Below are positions 8,913-16,736 of a stretch of 64,000 nt of DNA, one piece after another; position 1 is the first letter of the stretch; every line of letters starts with the position of its first letter. Under the pieces are notes generated by a model, which was not told where the DNA came from, did no database searches, and was given only the letters and a program-made list of their open reading frames with translations. Source of the DNA: Dokdonella immobilis (GTDB lineage Bacteria; Pseudomonadota; Gammaproteobacteria; Xanthomonadales; Rhodanobacteraceae); contig NZ_FOVF01000005.1 of the NCBI RefSeq assembly GCF_900115085.1, positions 62,001 through 126,000 of the forward strand. The letters run 5' to 3'. A program made the position numbers and the translations under genes.

Positions 8913-9996
8913 AGCGCGCCTGCCATCGGGCCCGGCCGGCCTCGCCGAGTCGTTTGCGCAGGCTGGCGTCGCTGGCCCGTTGCAGGGCAAGGGCCAGGGC
9001 CTGCGAGTCCCGCGGTGGAACCAGGATGCCGCTTTCCCCGTCCTCGATGACCTGACCAACTCCGGATCCGGGAATATCGCTGGCGACGATTGCCAGGCCC
9101 GCACGCATGGCCTCGAGCAGGACCAGGCCGAAGGCTTCGCTGCGATCGAGCGACGGCAGCACGAACAGATCGGCGGCCGTATAAAGGGCCTGCAGGGCGG
9201 AGTCGTCGACCGCGCCGACGAAGCGGATGCGGTCTTCGATCTGCAGCCTGGCCGCAAGCGCACGAAGTCGGGCGGATTCTTCACCTTCCCCGACCAGGAC
9301 CAGGCTGCTGCCTGGGGTGCGAGCCATCGCCTCGAGCAGGACCGCGTGGCCCTTGTAGTGGCTGAGTCGACCGACACCGAGCAGTTTCAGCGGGGCGGGG
9401 GATGGCCAGTCGGGACAGCCCGGGCTGGATGCAGGTCCCGAGTCCGCTGCATCGATGCCAAGAGGAACCACATGCAGCTTCGCCTTCCACGGAGCCAAGG
9501 CCATGCTGGCCTCGGCGTAGGCCGCGGACGTGACGACAATGGCACTGGCGCGGGCGAGGACGGCACGCTCGAACGGACGGTACATGCGATAGGCGGCGCG
9601 CACGCGCCAGTCCGGCATGTCCGGCGACACATCCGCATGCCAATGGACGAGCCAGGGCAGGGCGCGTGCGCGCGGACTGGCCAGAGCGGCGAAGCAGGAC
9701 GGATTTGGCATGTGCAGATGCAGAAGGTCTGGCTGCTGTGTCACGAGCGCCTGCCTCAATTGCCATGGAAAGGCCGGACTGATCGGGGTATAGAGCGGTG
9801 CGGCAATGCAGCCGACGCGACGCAGGTCCACACCGTTGCGCGTTTCATGGCGGGTCCGCCATTGTCCGCCAGGTTGATGCACCAGGGCGCTGATGCCATG
9901 CCCGTGGGCGACGAACCATTCGGCCAGATCCTGCAGGTGCCGCTCGATCCCTCCACGCTGCGGGGCGTAGTACTTGCCGATGTGGAGAACGCGCAT
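8824..9996 (-). CDS. Glycosyltransferase family 4
   Basis: This 390-residue cytosolic enzyme has a GT-B fold. The N-terminal acceptor domain opens with RVLHIGKYYAPQRGGIERH, the glycine-rich start usual for GT4. The C-terminal nucleotide-sugar domain has GVGRLSHYKGHAVLLEA (about 207-223) and the E-x7-E motif at Glu287/Glu295. GT4 enzymes transfer sugars with retention of configuration, commonly in exopolysaccharide, O-antigen or glycolipid assembly. Donor and acceptor cannot be read from the sequence. It stands at the end of a minus-strand set with a DUF2304 protein (6 bp upstream) and a GT2 enzyme. Confidence 0.9.
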   Translation of the reverse strand: MRVLHIGKYYAPQRGGIERHLQDLAEWFVAHGHGISALVHQPGGQWRTRHETRNGVDLRRVGCIAAPLYTPISPAFPWQLRQALVTQQPDLLHLHMPNPSCFAALASPRARALPWLVHWHADVSPDMPDWRVRAAYRMYRPFERAVLARASAIVVTSAAYAEASMALAPWKAKLHVVPLGIDAADSGPASSPGCPDWPSPAPLKLLGVGRLSHYKGHAVLLEAMARTPGSSLVLVGEGEESARLRALAARLQIEDRIRFVGAVDDSALQALYTAADLFVLPSLDRSEAFGLVLLEAMRAGLAIVASDIPGSGVGQVIEDGESGILVPPRDSQALALALQRASDASLRKRLGEAGRARWQARFTLEKSARAILELYRAVSDRDPRAAGQAR

Positions 9997-10002
9997 CGGC
10001 GA

Positions 10003-10410
10003 TCAGGAGGGGGTATTGCTGGCGGACGGTGGGCGGACAGAATCGGTCGGGCGGACCGGCGCCGAGGCCTTGCGCAACTGCTCCAGCTCCTGTTCCAGGA
10101 TCGCGAGCTTCTGGGTCAGCCGGCGCATCTGCCGCTCCTGGCGCGAGCGGTCGATATCGAGCTTGAGCAGGCGCAGCAGGACCATGGACAGGCCGATGAT
10201 GATCGGCAGGACCGGCGCGTAGTTGATTCCCGTAAGCTTGCCGAGCCAGATCACCAGGGCCGGGAACATGCCGAGAACGAGGGTCGAGGCAGCTACCATC
10301 AGCCACCATGCTGCGAACGGGCCATGCAGGTGGTCGCGACGCACGAGGTAGAAGATGGCTCCGGCCAAGCCAACGCCAAGAATGGCGGCCGTGATTTGCG
10401 CGTCGAGCAT
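10003..10410 (-). CDS. DUF2304 small membrane protein
   Basis: This 135-residue protein has three predicted membrane helices (about 5-22, 33-55 and 66-84) followed by a charged coiled-coil region (about 88-118) with many Gln, Glu, Arg and Leu residues, and a short polar tail. This matches DUF2304, a family often found beside GT2 polyprenol-phosphate glycosyltransferases. Its start overlaps the stop of the GT2 gene by one base (position 10410). It may act as a membrane partner or adaptor for the GT2 enzyme, which itself lacks membrane helices; that role is inferred from context. Confidence 0.75.
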   Translation of the reverse strand: MLDAQITAAILGVGLAGAIFYLVRRDHLHGPFAAWWLMVAASTLVLGMFPALVIWLGKLTGINYAPVLPIIIGLSMVLLRLLKLDIDRSRQERQMRRLTQKLAILEQELEQLRKASAPVRPTDSVRPPSASNTPS

Positions 10411-11138
10411 CAGCGTTCAGTTCCGTGGGTGGCCACAGCGGGCCGTCGACTGCCGAGATCGAGACGCGAGATGCACAGGATCGTCGTATTGAACATGTAA
10501 CGGGCGACTACGGCCCATGAAGCGAACACACGGGAATGCCCGTCGGTCCTCTCGCGCATCGGTGTCGGCGTTTCGACGATCCGAATTCCCTTTCCGGCGA
10601 GCAGCATCAATACGCCGACGTCCTGGTAGTCGAGCAGGCTGGCTTCCGGCGCGGCCAGCGTCTTCATGGCTGTTTCGTCGTAGAGGCGCAGGCCGGACGT
10701 GAAGTCGCGCAGCCGCAGCCCGGTCAGCAGGCGCAGGTATTGCCAGGCCAGCCGCTTTGGCAGGCTCAATCGTTCAATGCAGGTGCCAATCACGACATTG
10801 GCTCCCGAGCGTGCCAACTCGTCGAACAGCAGCGGCAGGGACTCGGCCGGATGCTGGCCGTCCGCATCGAGGCTGAGCACTGCCTTGAACCCGTTCCTGG
10901 CCGCAAACCGGATGCCGGCCTGACTGGCGCCCCAGGCCCCCAGGCCGATCGGCAACATCAGGACTTCCGCACCGGCTGCGCGGGCGGCCACGGAAGTACC
11001 GTCGGTACTGGCGTCATCGACGACCAGCACACGGCAACCCAGGGTCCGGCTGACCCCGGCCACGACGCTGCCGACCGTGGCGACTTCGTCACGGGCGGGA
11101 ATCACGGCCAGGCAGTCTGCGGTCGAAAGCGAGGTCAA
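10410..11138 (-). CDS. Glycosyltransferase family 2, dolichyl/polyprenyl-phosphate-mannose-synthase-like
   Basis: This 242-residue cytosolic GT-A enzyme has the family's opening VIPARDE (residues 12-18), the VVDDASTDGT nucleotide-binding segment (39-48) and the metal-binding DADGQ at 91-95. It lacks the C-terminal membrane helices of larger DPM or GtrB proteins. Members make polyprenyl-phosphate-linked sugars at the cytoplasmic face, which GT-C enzymes then use as donors. A DUF2304 gene overlaps its end and a GT4 gene follows. The nearby GT-C-like membrane protein on the opposite strand is a possible user of the lipid-linked sugar. Confidence 0.87.
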   Translation of the reverse strand: MTSLSTADCLAVIPARDEVATVGSVVAGVSRTLGCRVLVVDDASTDGTSVAARAAGAEVLMLPIGLGAWGASQAGIRFAARNGFKAVLSLDADGQHPAESLPLLFDELARSGANVVIGTCIERLSLPKRLAWQYLRLLTGLRLRDFTSGLRLYDETAMKTLAAPEASLLDYQDVGVLMLLAGKGIRIVETPTPMRERTDGHSRVFASWAVVARYMFNTTILCISRLDLGSRRPAVATHGTER

Positions 11139-11475
11139 GAGAAGCCTGGAGATGCGCAGGGGGACCGCGATTCTCGGTAGATGCTGGCGCCCCTGTCAAT
11201 CAATGTTGGTGCCGATGGCATCCACCTACTTGGCCAACTCCTCAAATGCCCGCCTGGTCGCGGGTATCGAGGCAGATTCAGTGGAAAGCGGGTGCCTGTC
11301 ACGCTTTTGCCTCTATTTTCCGCCAGCCTCGTGTCCGCATTCGGCATTCCGCTGCGTCTCATGAAGGGTGGACGTGGTTGGCTTCGGGTCGATCAGGCCG
11401 GTTTCGGCCTTCGGATCCGGCTTACATGGCCACCACTGGTTCTGACAAGTCGGTCAAGCAAGTGTGCGGAAGCTG
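11139..11475. other. Non-coding stretch between glycosyltransferases and the exported-protein island
   Basis: About 340 bp without a credible gene on either strand; the short open frames here have no recognisable family and do not use codons like their neighbours. The stretch must hold the promoter of the minus-strand GT2 gene, but I see no strong boxes for it. The right end leads into the promoter at 11476. Confidence 0.5.
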
Positions 11476-11505
11476 TTGACGGGGAAAGGGGATACTCCTT
11501 ATGCT
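11476..11505 (+). promoter_or_regulatory. Sigma-70-type promoter of the exported-protein island
   Basis: TTGACG (11476-11481, 5 of 6 consensus bases) is separated by 18 bp from TATGCT (11500-11505, 4 of 6). Transcription would begin near 11512 and leave a leader of about 85 nt before the ATG at 11596. This leader ends with GGAGAG, a good ribosome binding site. Confidence 0.6.
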
Positions 11506-11595
11506 CCCGGCGGTTAAGGCACCGGCAAGACCTTTTGCAATGTGCGTTAAGGGGACGGGGACCCACCCCACCCAGACAATCCTGGAGAGATACCT

Positions 11596-12348
11596 ATGAA
11601 CACGAAGATGAAAACACTGGCAATGGCAGTTGTTGGTCTGGTGGGTTTCGGTGCCGCTGGCGCAGCGATGGCGCAGTGCCCGGCTAGCCTTTCTCCGCCT
11701 TGGACGGCCACGAACGTGGGTGGCGGCGCTTCGGCCGCTGCCAGCGTTACCGGCGGATACGACAGCTCGGCTTGCCGCCTGTCGTCGATTCTCGGCAACA
11801 GCGGCGCAGCGCGCGCCCAGGTTCGTGACGATACGCCGGCCAGCGAAACCCGATATCGCGCGCAGTTTATTTTCGACCCGAGCGGCCTCAGCGGCGCTGG
11901 TGGTACGAATCAGACCGACATTTTCCTGGCCAATGCTCCGGCAGCCTTCAATGGTCTGCTGCGTCTCGTCCAGATCAAGTACGCAGGTTCGGGTGCCGGC
12001 ACCAAGCGCGTGTCGTTCACAGCCGCTTGCAACAACGGCACGACCAACACCTGTCTCGGTCAGGTCGACCTGCCGGATCAGGCTGGCGCAAATCGTATCG
12101 AGATTGACCTGACGGTCGGTGCTAGCGGATCGCTGCGTTACTGGGTCACGCCGCTGGCCGCGAGCACGACCGACGGCTCGCCAACTGGCACGGTCACGCT
12201 TACCGGTGGCAACGCCGGATGGGTTGGCGTCGATCAGGTCTATCTGGGCATGGCGTCTCCCTCGTCCCAGTTCCGTGCGGTCAATGTCGGCAATCCGGGC
12301 TTTTTCGATCAGTTCGATTCGCGTCGCCAGACGTTCATCGGACACTAA
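11596..12348 (+). CDS. Secreted protein of unknown function, possible LamG-like beta-sandwich
   Basis: The 250-residue product has a clear Sec signal peptide ending AGAAMA before Gln (about residues 1-26). The mature part is rich in Gly, Ser, Thr and Ala. It contains an RYRAQFIFDPSGL strand, an IEIDLTVGASGSLRYWV segment, and a C-terminal FDQFDSRRQTFIGH. The layout resembles the concanavalin/LamG jelly-roll repeats of some exported bacterial proteins, where a FD-x-F-x-SRR end is common; this is a weak structural guess. Four Cys residues could form disulfides outside the cytoplasm. It has a good Shine-Dalgarno (GGAGAG) and is first in a set of three exported proteins. Confidence 0.7.
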   Translation: MNTKMKTLAMAVVGLVGFGAAGAAMAQCPASLSPPWTATNVGGGASAAASVTGGYDSSACRLSSILGNSGAARAQVRDDTPASETRYRAQFIFDPSGLSGAGGTNQTDIFLANAPAAFNGLLRLVQIKYAGSGAGTKRVSFTAACNNGTTNTCLGQVDLPDQAGANRIEIDLTVGASGSLRYWVTPLAASTTDGSPTGTVTLTGGNAGWVGVDQVYLGMASPSSQFRAVNVGNPGFFDQFDSRRQTFIGH

Positions 12349-12387
12349 GTACCACCCATACTAATTACCTGCATTGAGGAGATTTCG

Positions 12388-12885
12388 GTGAAAAAAATAA
12401 TTTCTGGCATAGCGGCGGCGGCAGCAGTTCTGGCTGCTCCGATGGCCTTCGCGCAGACGTGTTCCGCGCCGGGTGGTCCGGTAACGACGTCACCTTCTTC
12501 ATTTAACTCGACCTGCACGGCGACCGACGAGTTCAACTCGATCTGTGCGGGCAGTGTCACGGCGATTGGCACCAGCGCCGTCTATGCTGTTCAGGTTGGC
12601 GCGGTGAACAATTTCCAGATCACCGTCACCCCGAGCGTGAATACGTACGACCATGCAATCTTCCTGATTGGCCCCGGTAGCTGCGCGCAGACGACTCCGT
12701 GCGTGGCCGACGCAGACAATGCGGGTCCGGGTGCCGCCGAGGTTCTGTCGCCTGCGGCGAACATTCCGACTGGTACTTACTACCTCGTGATCGATTCGAC
12801 CGCGGCCGCAACGGGTTGTGTGCCGTCGTCGGTGAACTTCACGGGCACGTTGCCGGTCTCGTTGCAGAACTTCAGCGTCGAGTAA
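12388..12885 (+). CDS. Secreted protein with a PPC-like (pre-peptidase C-terminal) domain
   Basis: The frame begins with GTG at 12388 after GAGGAG. The signal peptide spans about residues 1-22 (MKKIISGIAAAAAVLAAPMAFA) and is cut before Gln. The mature 140 residues form one domain like the PPC beta-sandwich: an early strand with VYAVQVGAVNNFQITVTP, a YDHAIFLIGPGSC segment, and the typical PTGTYYLVIDS. PPC domains usually hang on secreted proteases; here the domain stands alone. Six Cys residues suggest disulfides. It lies 39 bp after the previous gene and ends just before an intrinsic terminator. Its AT content is higher than the backbone's. Confidence 0.7.
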   Translation: MKKIISGIAAAAAVLAAPMAFAQTCSAPGGPVTTSPSSFNSTCTATDEFNSICAGSVTAIGTSAVYAVQVGAVNNFQITVTPSVNTYDHAIFLIGPGSCAQTTPCVADADNAGPGAAEVLSPAANIPTGTYYLVIDSTAAATGCVPSSVNFTGTLPVSLQNFSVE

Positions 12886-12908
12886 TTTGGTACTTACGAT
12901 GTTCTTGA

Positions 12909-12939
12909 GAAGGCCTGCCTGGTGCAGGCCTTCTTTTTT
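12909..12939 (+). terminator. Intrinsic terminator after the two small exported proteins
   Basis: The 10-bp stem GAAGGCCTGC (12909-12918) pairs perfectly with GCAGGCCTTC (12924-12933) around a 5-nt loop, and six T residues follow. It lies 23 bp after the stop at 12885 and separates the first two exported-protein genes from the third. Confidence 0.92.
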
Positions 12940-13036
12940 GTTGATGTGTGTACGATCCGTGAGTTTGAGTGAACCGAATTTTGACAACTCCGGAAGATCT
13001 GTACTCGCTCTTGGTCAAATTCCTATCGAGTTCGAC

Positions 13037-14467
13037 ATGAAAAGACTCTCGGCGGCCGGTCGGCCGATTTGGATTTCGACGACTCTATTGTCTGCGTTGT
13101 CCATCGTTTTCCTATCATTTTCAATCGCCTGGGCAGCCAGTTCCAAACCTAATGAACCGGAACTCGCTGCAAGAGTGTCAGCCACCGATATCGATGTCGG
13201 CGTCGTCTACCCATTCGCCGAAATCGACGGTGTCAGCGTTCTGGTCAATGAAGGCGAGGGTCCCATCGCCATCGAGCGAGTCGAGAGCCGATGGAAGGGA
13301 CTCGACGTAAACGTCGATTTCAAGCCTCGTACTTTGAAGGCTGGAGAATCGGTTCGGATTCCGATCTCGATCAAGAAAGATGGGAGGGTCGGACGTTTTT
13401 CTGACGTCTTGCTTGTATACGCGAAGGGGCACCCCGAGCCGGTCACAAAGATCGTAGCGCGAGGGTTTGTCGACTGGATCATCGATCCAGCCTCGATGAC
13501 GAAGGATGCCGGTATTGTTGACGCGGCGCACCCTCTTTCGGCCACGCTCACTGTGAAGGGGCGGCCAGGCGTCGACGTTCGGTTGACGGAAGTCATGCAA
13601 GAAAGTAAGTGGATCGATGCCGAAATTGCCGACGGTGGCAAATCACTGAAATTGCAGGCCAAGCCACAGATGCCGTGGGGTGCGTTCGATGAGTTCCTGG
13701 TATTGGAGACGGACAATCCCCAGCAGCGGCGCGTTGGTGTGCAGGTCAAGGGAGAAATGCGAGGTGCCGTCGTTCCAAGTACCAGCTTGATCGATTTTGG
13801 GCTTGTCCGCGTTGGCATACCGGCAGAGCAACTAGTGCGGCTCGTGGACGAGTCCGGACGCAAGCTAAACGTTGGTGATGTCAGAGTAACCGGATCTCCC
13901 GCCAATGCGGCCATCCAGGAATGCGTGCCGGCGAACAGCTCCTGCAAAATGCTGAAGCTTTCCTTGAAGGAAGACAGTATCGGAGCGGCGCCGCATGGCA
14001 TGGTCGTGATCGAGTTTCCCGACTACTCAGCTGAACTTCCCATTCCGTTCGGAGGAGCGGCTATCGGGAAAGACACAGTAATCCATGACCTGGCCAAGGA
14101 GGTCGAAGCAGCAAAATCGAAGTCGCCGTCGATCAGTGCTGCCCTGCACGAAACCGTAACGACATCGGCGCCGATCGAGATGCCGGTTCCGGATGGACGA
14201 GGCCCATTGCTGAAATGGGAAATGGCCAACGAGTCGCCGATCTACGGATACGAGGTCTATCGAGCAGCTGCCGAAGCGGGGCCGTTCGAGCGCGTGAATG
14301 AGAAAATGATTCCTCGATTGTCTAGCGATACACGCATCAGATCCATCTATCGTTGGCGCGACACGCAGGCCAAGTCCGGGCAAGTCTATTGGTACTATAT
14401 CGGCGTCGTATATCTCGACGGGCACAAGGAAGCACTGAACACTGCCCAGAGGGTGACAGCGAAATAG
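13037..14467 (+). CDS. Exported protein with DUF1573/ASPM-like Ig repeats and a C-terminal FN3-like domain
   Basis: From the ATG at 13037 the product has 476 residues. A signal peptide or anchor (about 1-36) is followed by three Ig-like units. The first (about 45-140) and the third (about 240-330) contain the DIDVGVV/IDFGLVRVG openings typical of DUF1573 and ASPM-SPD-2-Hydin domains. A C-terminal FN3-like domain (about 390-475) has YGYEVYRAAAEAGPFERV and QVYWYYIGVVYLDG. The frame is open further upstream, but that part runs through the preceding terminator. Codon use is more AT-rich than the backbone, suggesting transfer. The function is unknown; such folds usually bind other proteins or surfaces. 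Confidence 0.7.
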   Translation: MKRLSAAGRPIWISTTLLSALSIVFLSFSIAWAASSKPNEPELAARVSATDIDVGVVYPFAEIDGVSVLVNEGEGPIAIERVESRWKGLDVNVDFKPRTLKAGESVRIPISIKKDGRVGRFSDVLLVYAKGHPEPVTKIVARGFVDWIIDPASMTKDAGIVDAAHPLSATLTVKGRPGVDVRLTEVMQESKWIDAEIADGGKSLKLQAKPQMPWGAFDEFLVLETDNPQQRRVGVQVKGEMRGAVVPSTSLIDFGLVRVGIPAEQLVRLVDESGRKLNVGDVRVTGSPANAAIQECVPANSSCKMLKLSLKEDSIGAAPHGMVVIEFPDYSAELPIPFGGAAIGKDTVIHDLAKEVEAAKSKSPSISAALHETVTTSAPIEMPVPDGRGPLLKWEMANESPIYGYEVYRAAAEAGPFERVNEKMIPRLSSDTRIRSIYRWRDTQAKSGQVYWYYIGVVYLDGHKEALNTAQRVTAK

Positions 14468-14642
14468 GCGCCTCTTTGGAAATCTGTGTCGGTCACGCTA
14501 GGTGCAATGACCTAGCAGTTTTGTATGGATCAGGCCCGTAAAGCATACGCTTGAGCGGGTCATGGGAGCGCCTCGTAATCACTCCAAGAAATAGTTGACT
14601 CCAGAGGTGGAATTTTCTCGTAACATTTCAAGAGGAGATTTC

Positions 14643-14843
14643 ATGAAGAAAACCGGATTCAGCGACATCCAGATCATCGCGGCGCTCAAGCACGCCGAGG
14701 CCGTTACCGCGGTTCCAGTGCTATGCCGGGCGCACAACTTCAGTTAGTTCACCTCCTACAAGTGGCGCAGCAGGTTCGGCGGCATGGATGCGTCGATGTT
14801 CTCGAAGATGAACGAGTGGGCGCCGGCGAATCGTGAACTGCAG
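14643..14843 (+). pseudogene. Decayed IS3-family transposase OrfA (5' part)
   Basis: Translation from the ATG at 14643 gives MKKTGFSDIQIIAALKHAEA, then VLCRAHNFS, an in-frame TAG (14745-14747), then SYKWRSRFGGMDASM and ANRELQ. This matches, in order, the HTH start, the second helix, the YKW-x-x-x-(Y/F)GG motif and the leucine-zipper start of IS3-family OrfA proteins. The TAG falls where relatives have a polar residue just before the FYKW motif, so the gene is dead. Homology ends at about 14843, 24 bp before lpxH; no OrfB or right end is present. The left end of the element may be near 14593 (TGACTCCAGAGGTGGAATTT). Confidence 0.85.
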
Positions 14844-14866
14844 GGAACGCTGGGATCATGGGAGAG

Positions 14867-15568
14867 CTATTTGCTTGCCCATATTGGATGCGAGCTCGTT
14901 TGTTCATACCAGTCGCCGAGCACGACTCGCTCGGCGGGGTGATTGTCGAAATCGAAAGGGTGGATGGCAGGGCGGTGGGTATGTCCGTGGATCAGGCGGA
15001 GGACGCCGGCGTTTCGCATGCCTGCTTCGACGGCCAGCTGATTGACGTCCATGATGCTGGCGTTGGCCTCGCTGCCCGTGTAGCGCTTGCTTTCCTCGCG
15101 GGCCTTGCGGGCAAAGGCATCGCGCTGTTGCACGGTCTGTGAGAGGAATTGGCGCTGCCATTCGGCTGATCGCGATTGCTTGCGGAAAGCCTGATAGGGC
15201 GCGTCGTCGGTGCACAGGCTGTCGCCGTGCATAAGCAGGGTCGGCGTGCCGTAGAGATTGATGACAGACGGGTCGGGCAGCAGGGTCATGCCGGCTTCGC
15301 GGGCGAAGCGTTCGCCGAGCAGGAAGTCACGGTTGCCGTGCATGAAGAAGCAGGGACGTCGCGCTTCGCGCATCGGTTTCATCGCTGCGACGAAGCGTTG
15401 GCCGACCGGGTCGTCGGCGTCATCGCCGATCCACGCCTCGAAGAGGTCGCCGAGGATATAGAGGGCGTCGGCGTGGATGGCCTCATCACGGATGAAGGTT
15501 TCGAACTGGTCAAGGATGGCCGGTCGTGCCAGGTCGAGGTGCAGGTCTGAGATGAAGAGTGTGGTCAT
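14867..15568 (-). CDS. lpxH: UDP-2,3-diacylglucosamine diphosphatase
   Basis: LpxH hydrolyses UDP-2,3-diacylglucosamine to lipid X and UMP, the fourth step of lipid A synthesis, at the cytoplasmic side of the inner membrane. The 233-residue protein carries the calcineurin-type metal motifs in order: SDLHLD (7-12), GDLFEAWIGDD (about 37-47), HGNRDFL (about 76-82), HGDS (about 112) and HGHTHRP (about 193-199). The ATG at 15568 is chosen because MTTLFISDLHLD is the family start; the open frame upstream lacks homology. The decayed IS3 OrfA lies immediately after its stop. Confidence 0.95.
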   Translation of the reverse strand: MTTLFISDLHLDLARPAILDQFETFIRDEAIHADALYILGDLFEAWIGDDADDPVGQRFVAAMKPMREARRPCFFMHGNRDFLLGERFAREAGMTLLPDPSVINLYGTPTLLMHGDSLCTDDAPYQAFRKQSRSAEWQRQFLSQTVQQRDAFARKAREESKRYTGSEANASIMDVNQLAVEAGMRNAGVLRLIHGHTHRPAIHPFDFDNHPAERVVLGDWYEQTSSHPIWASK

Positions 15569-15612
15569 CGGGCTTGACGGGCGGCTTGGTGAGACGGGAT
15601 CAAGAGTCAAAG

Positions 15613-15779
15613 CCCTCATCCCCCTTCGGGACCTTCTCCCGCTAGGCGGGAGAAGGAAAGGTTTTCGAAGCGATGCTCGTTCCCTTCCGGGGTCGTCCCT
15701 CATTGGGCGCCAGAAGCCAGCATTTTCCAAGCGGCCCTCATTTGTCTTCGGGAACATCCCTCGTTGAGTACGAGAAGGA
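15613..15779. repeat. Pair of diverged 45-bp dispersed repeats with a stem-loop
   Basis: Copy A (15613-15657) holds a perfect 11-bp hairpin, CCTTCTCCCGC (15632-15642) with GCGGGAGAAGG (15646-15656) around a 3-nt TAG loop. Copy B (15735-15779) has the same frame, CCCTCAT, then CTTCGGG, then GAGAAGGA, and matches A at about 31 of 45 positions with an eroded stem. Such CCCTCATCC...CTTCTCCC elements are recurrent intergenic repeats in Lysobacterales. The 395-bp gap between lpxH and the cyclophilin gene (15569-15963) holds no gene. Another inverted GTCAT...ATGAC segment lies at about 15905-15934. Confidence 0.65.
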
Positions 15780-15963
15780 TGCAAATCAGTCCGGATTTCA
15801 AACGATGTGCCACAGCGTGGAAGAAGCGGACCTTCCAGCGATCCCGGTTTGAAGTTCTCGCCAGGGGGACAATCGACTCCAAACACCGGACCACTATCGG
15901 CTTGTCATTGCGGGGCGCACCGCAACGCGGATGACGTTCGCGCGCCCCTGATTTCGGGTCCGG

Positions 15964-16617
15964 TCAGGGCAGGAGTTCGACTTTTTCGATGACTACGTCG
16001 CTAGTCGGAACGTCGCTGCGGAACGGGCCTTTCGGGCCGGTCGGGACGGCCTTGATCTTGTCGACCACGTCCATGCCGGAAACGACCTGGCCAAACACTG
16101 CGTAGCCCCAGGTCTCGGCGCGCTCGTCGCTGACGTAGTCGAGGTTGCGGTTGTCGACCAGGTTGATGAAGAACTGCGCCGTTGCCGAATTCGGATCAGG
16201 CGTACGGGCCATGGCGATGGTGCCGCGCTTGTTCGACAGGCCGTTCTTGGCCTCGTTCGGAATCGATGGACGCGTCGGCTTCTGGCGCAGGTCGGGCGTG
16301 AACCCACCGCCCTGGATCATGAAGTTGTCGATGACGCGATGGAAGATCGTGCCGTTGTAGAAGCCGTCCTTCACGTACTGGAGGAAGTTCTCGACGCTCT
16401 TCGGCGCCTTTTCGGCATTCAGTTCCACCGTGATGTCGCCCATGTTCGTCTTGATCAGAACCTTCGGGTTCACTGTAGGCGCGGTCGTCGCCGCGACGGG
16501 CGGCTTGGTCGTCGGTTTCGCGGCGTCGGATTGGGCCGATGCGCCAAGCGGCAACAACAGGGCCAGGGCAAACGGCAACAGGGCGCGGAGGGTGCAGGAT
16601 CTGAAGATGCGCAGCAT
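15964..16617 (-). CDS. Periplasmic cyclophilin-type peptidyl-prolyl isomerase
   Basis: The 217-residue protein has a signal peptide (about 1-29, ending GASAQS), a short Ala/Thr/Pro linker, and a cyclophilin domain from about residue 52. Family motifs are visible: [13 protein letters not shown] (containing the catalytic Arg), the [13 protein letters not shown] segment and [14 protein letters not shown]. The domain is the short bacterial PpiA/PpiB type; the signal peptide suggests a PpiA-like periplasmic folding role. A TATCAT -10-like box lies at 16652-16657 on the minus strand without a convincing -35. The gene stands alone between lpxH and ppx. Confidence 0.9.
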   Translation of the reverse strand: MLRIFRSCTLRALLPFALALLLPLGASAQSDAAKPTTKPPVAATTAPTVNPKVLIKTNMGDITVELNAEKAPKSVENFLQYVKDGFYNGTIFHRVIDNFMIQGGGFTPDLRQKPTRPSIPNEAKNGLSNKRGTIAMARTPDPNSATAQFFINLVDNRNLDYVSDERAETWGYAVFGQVVSGMDVVDKIKAVPTGPKGPFRSDVPTSDVVIEKVELLP

Positions 16618-16736
16618 GGACGTAGGGTCTCGCTCGGAAAAGAGTCGCTACATGATAAGGGTTCACCCCTCCGGCGAACACTACAGGCCGCGTGCTGCGG
16701 TTGACAGGGAAAACAACGGCGGCCGGGTCGCCCCGA

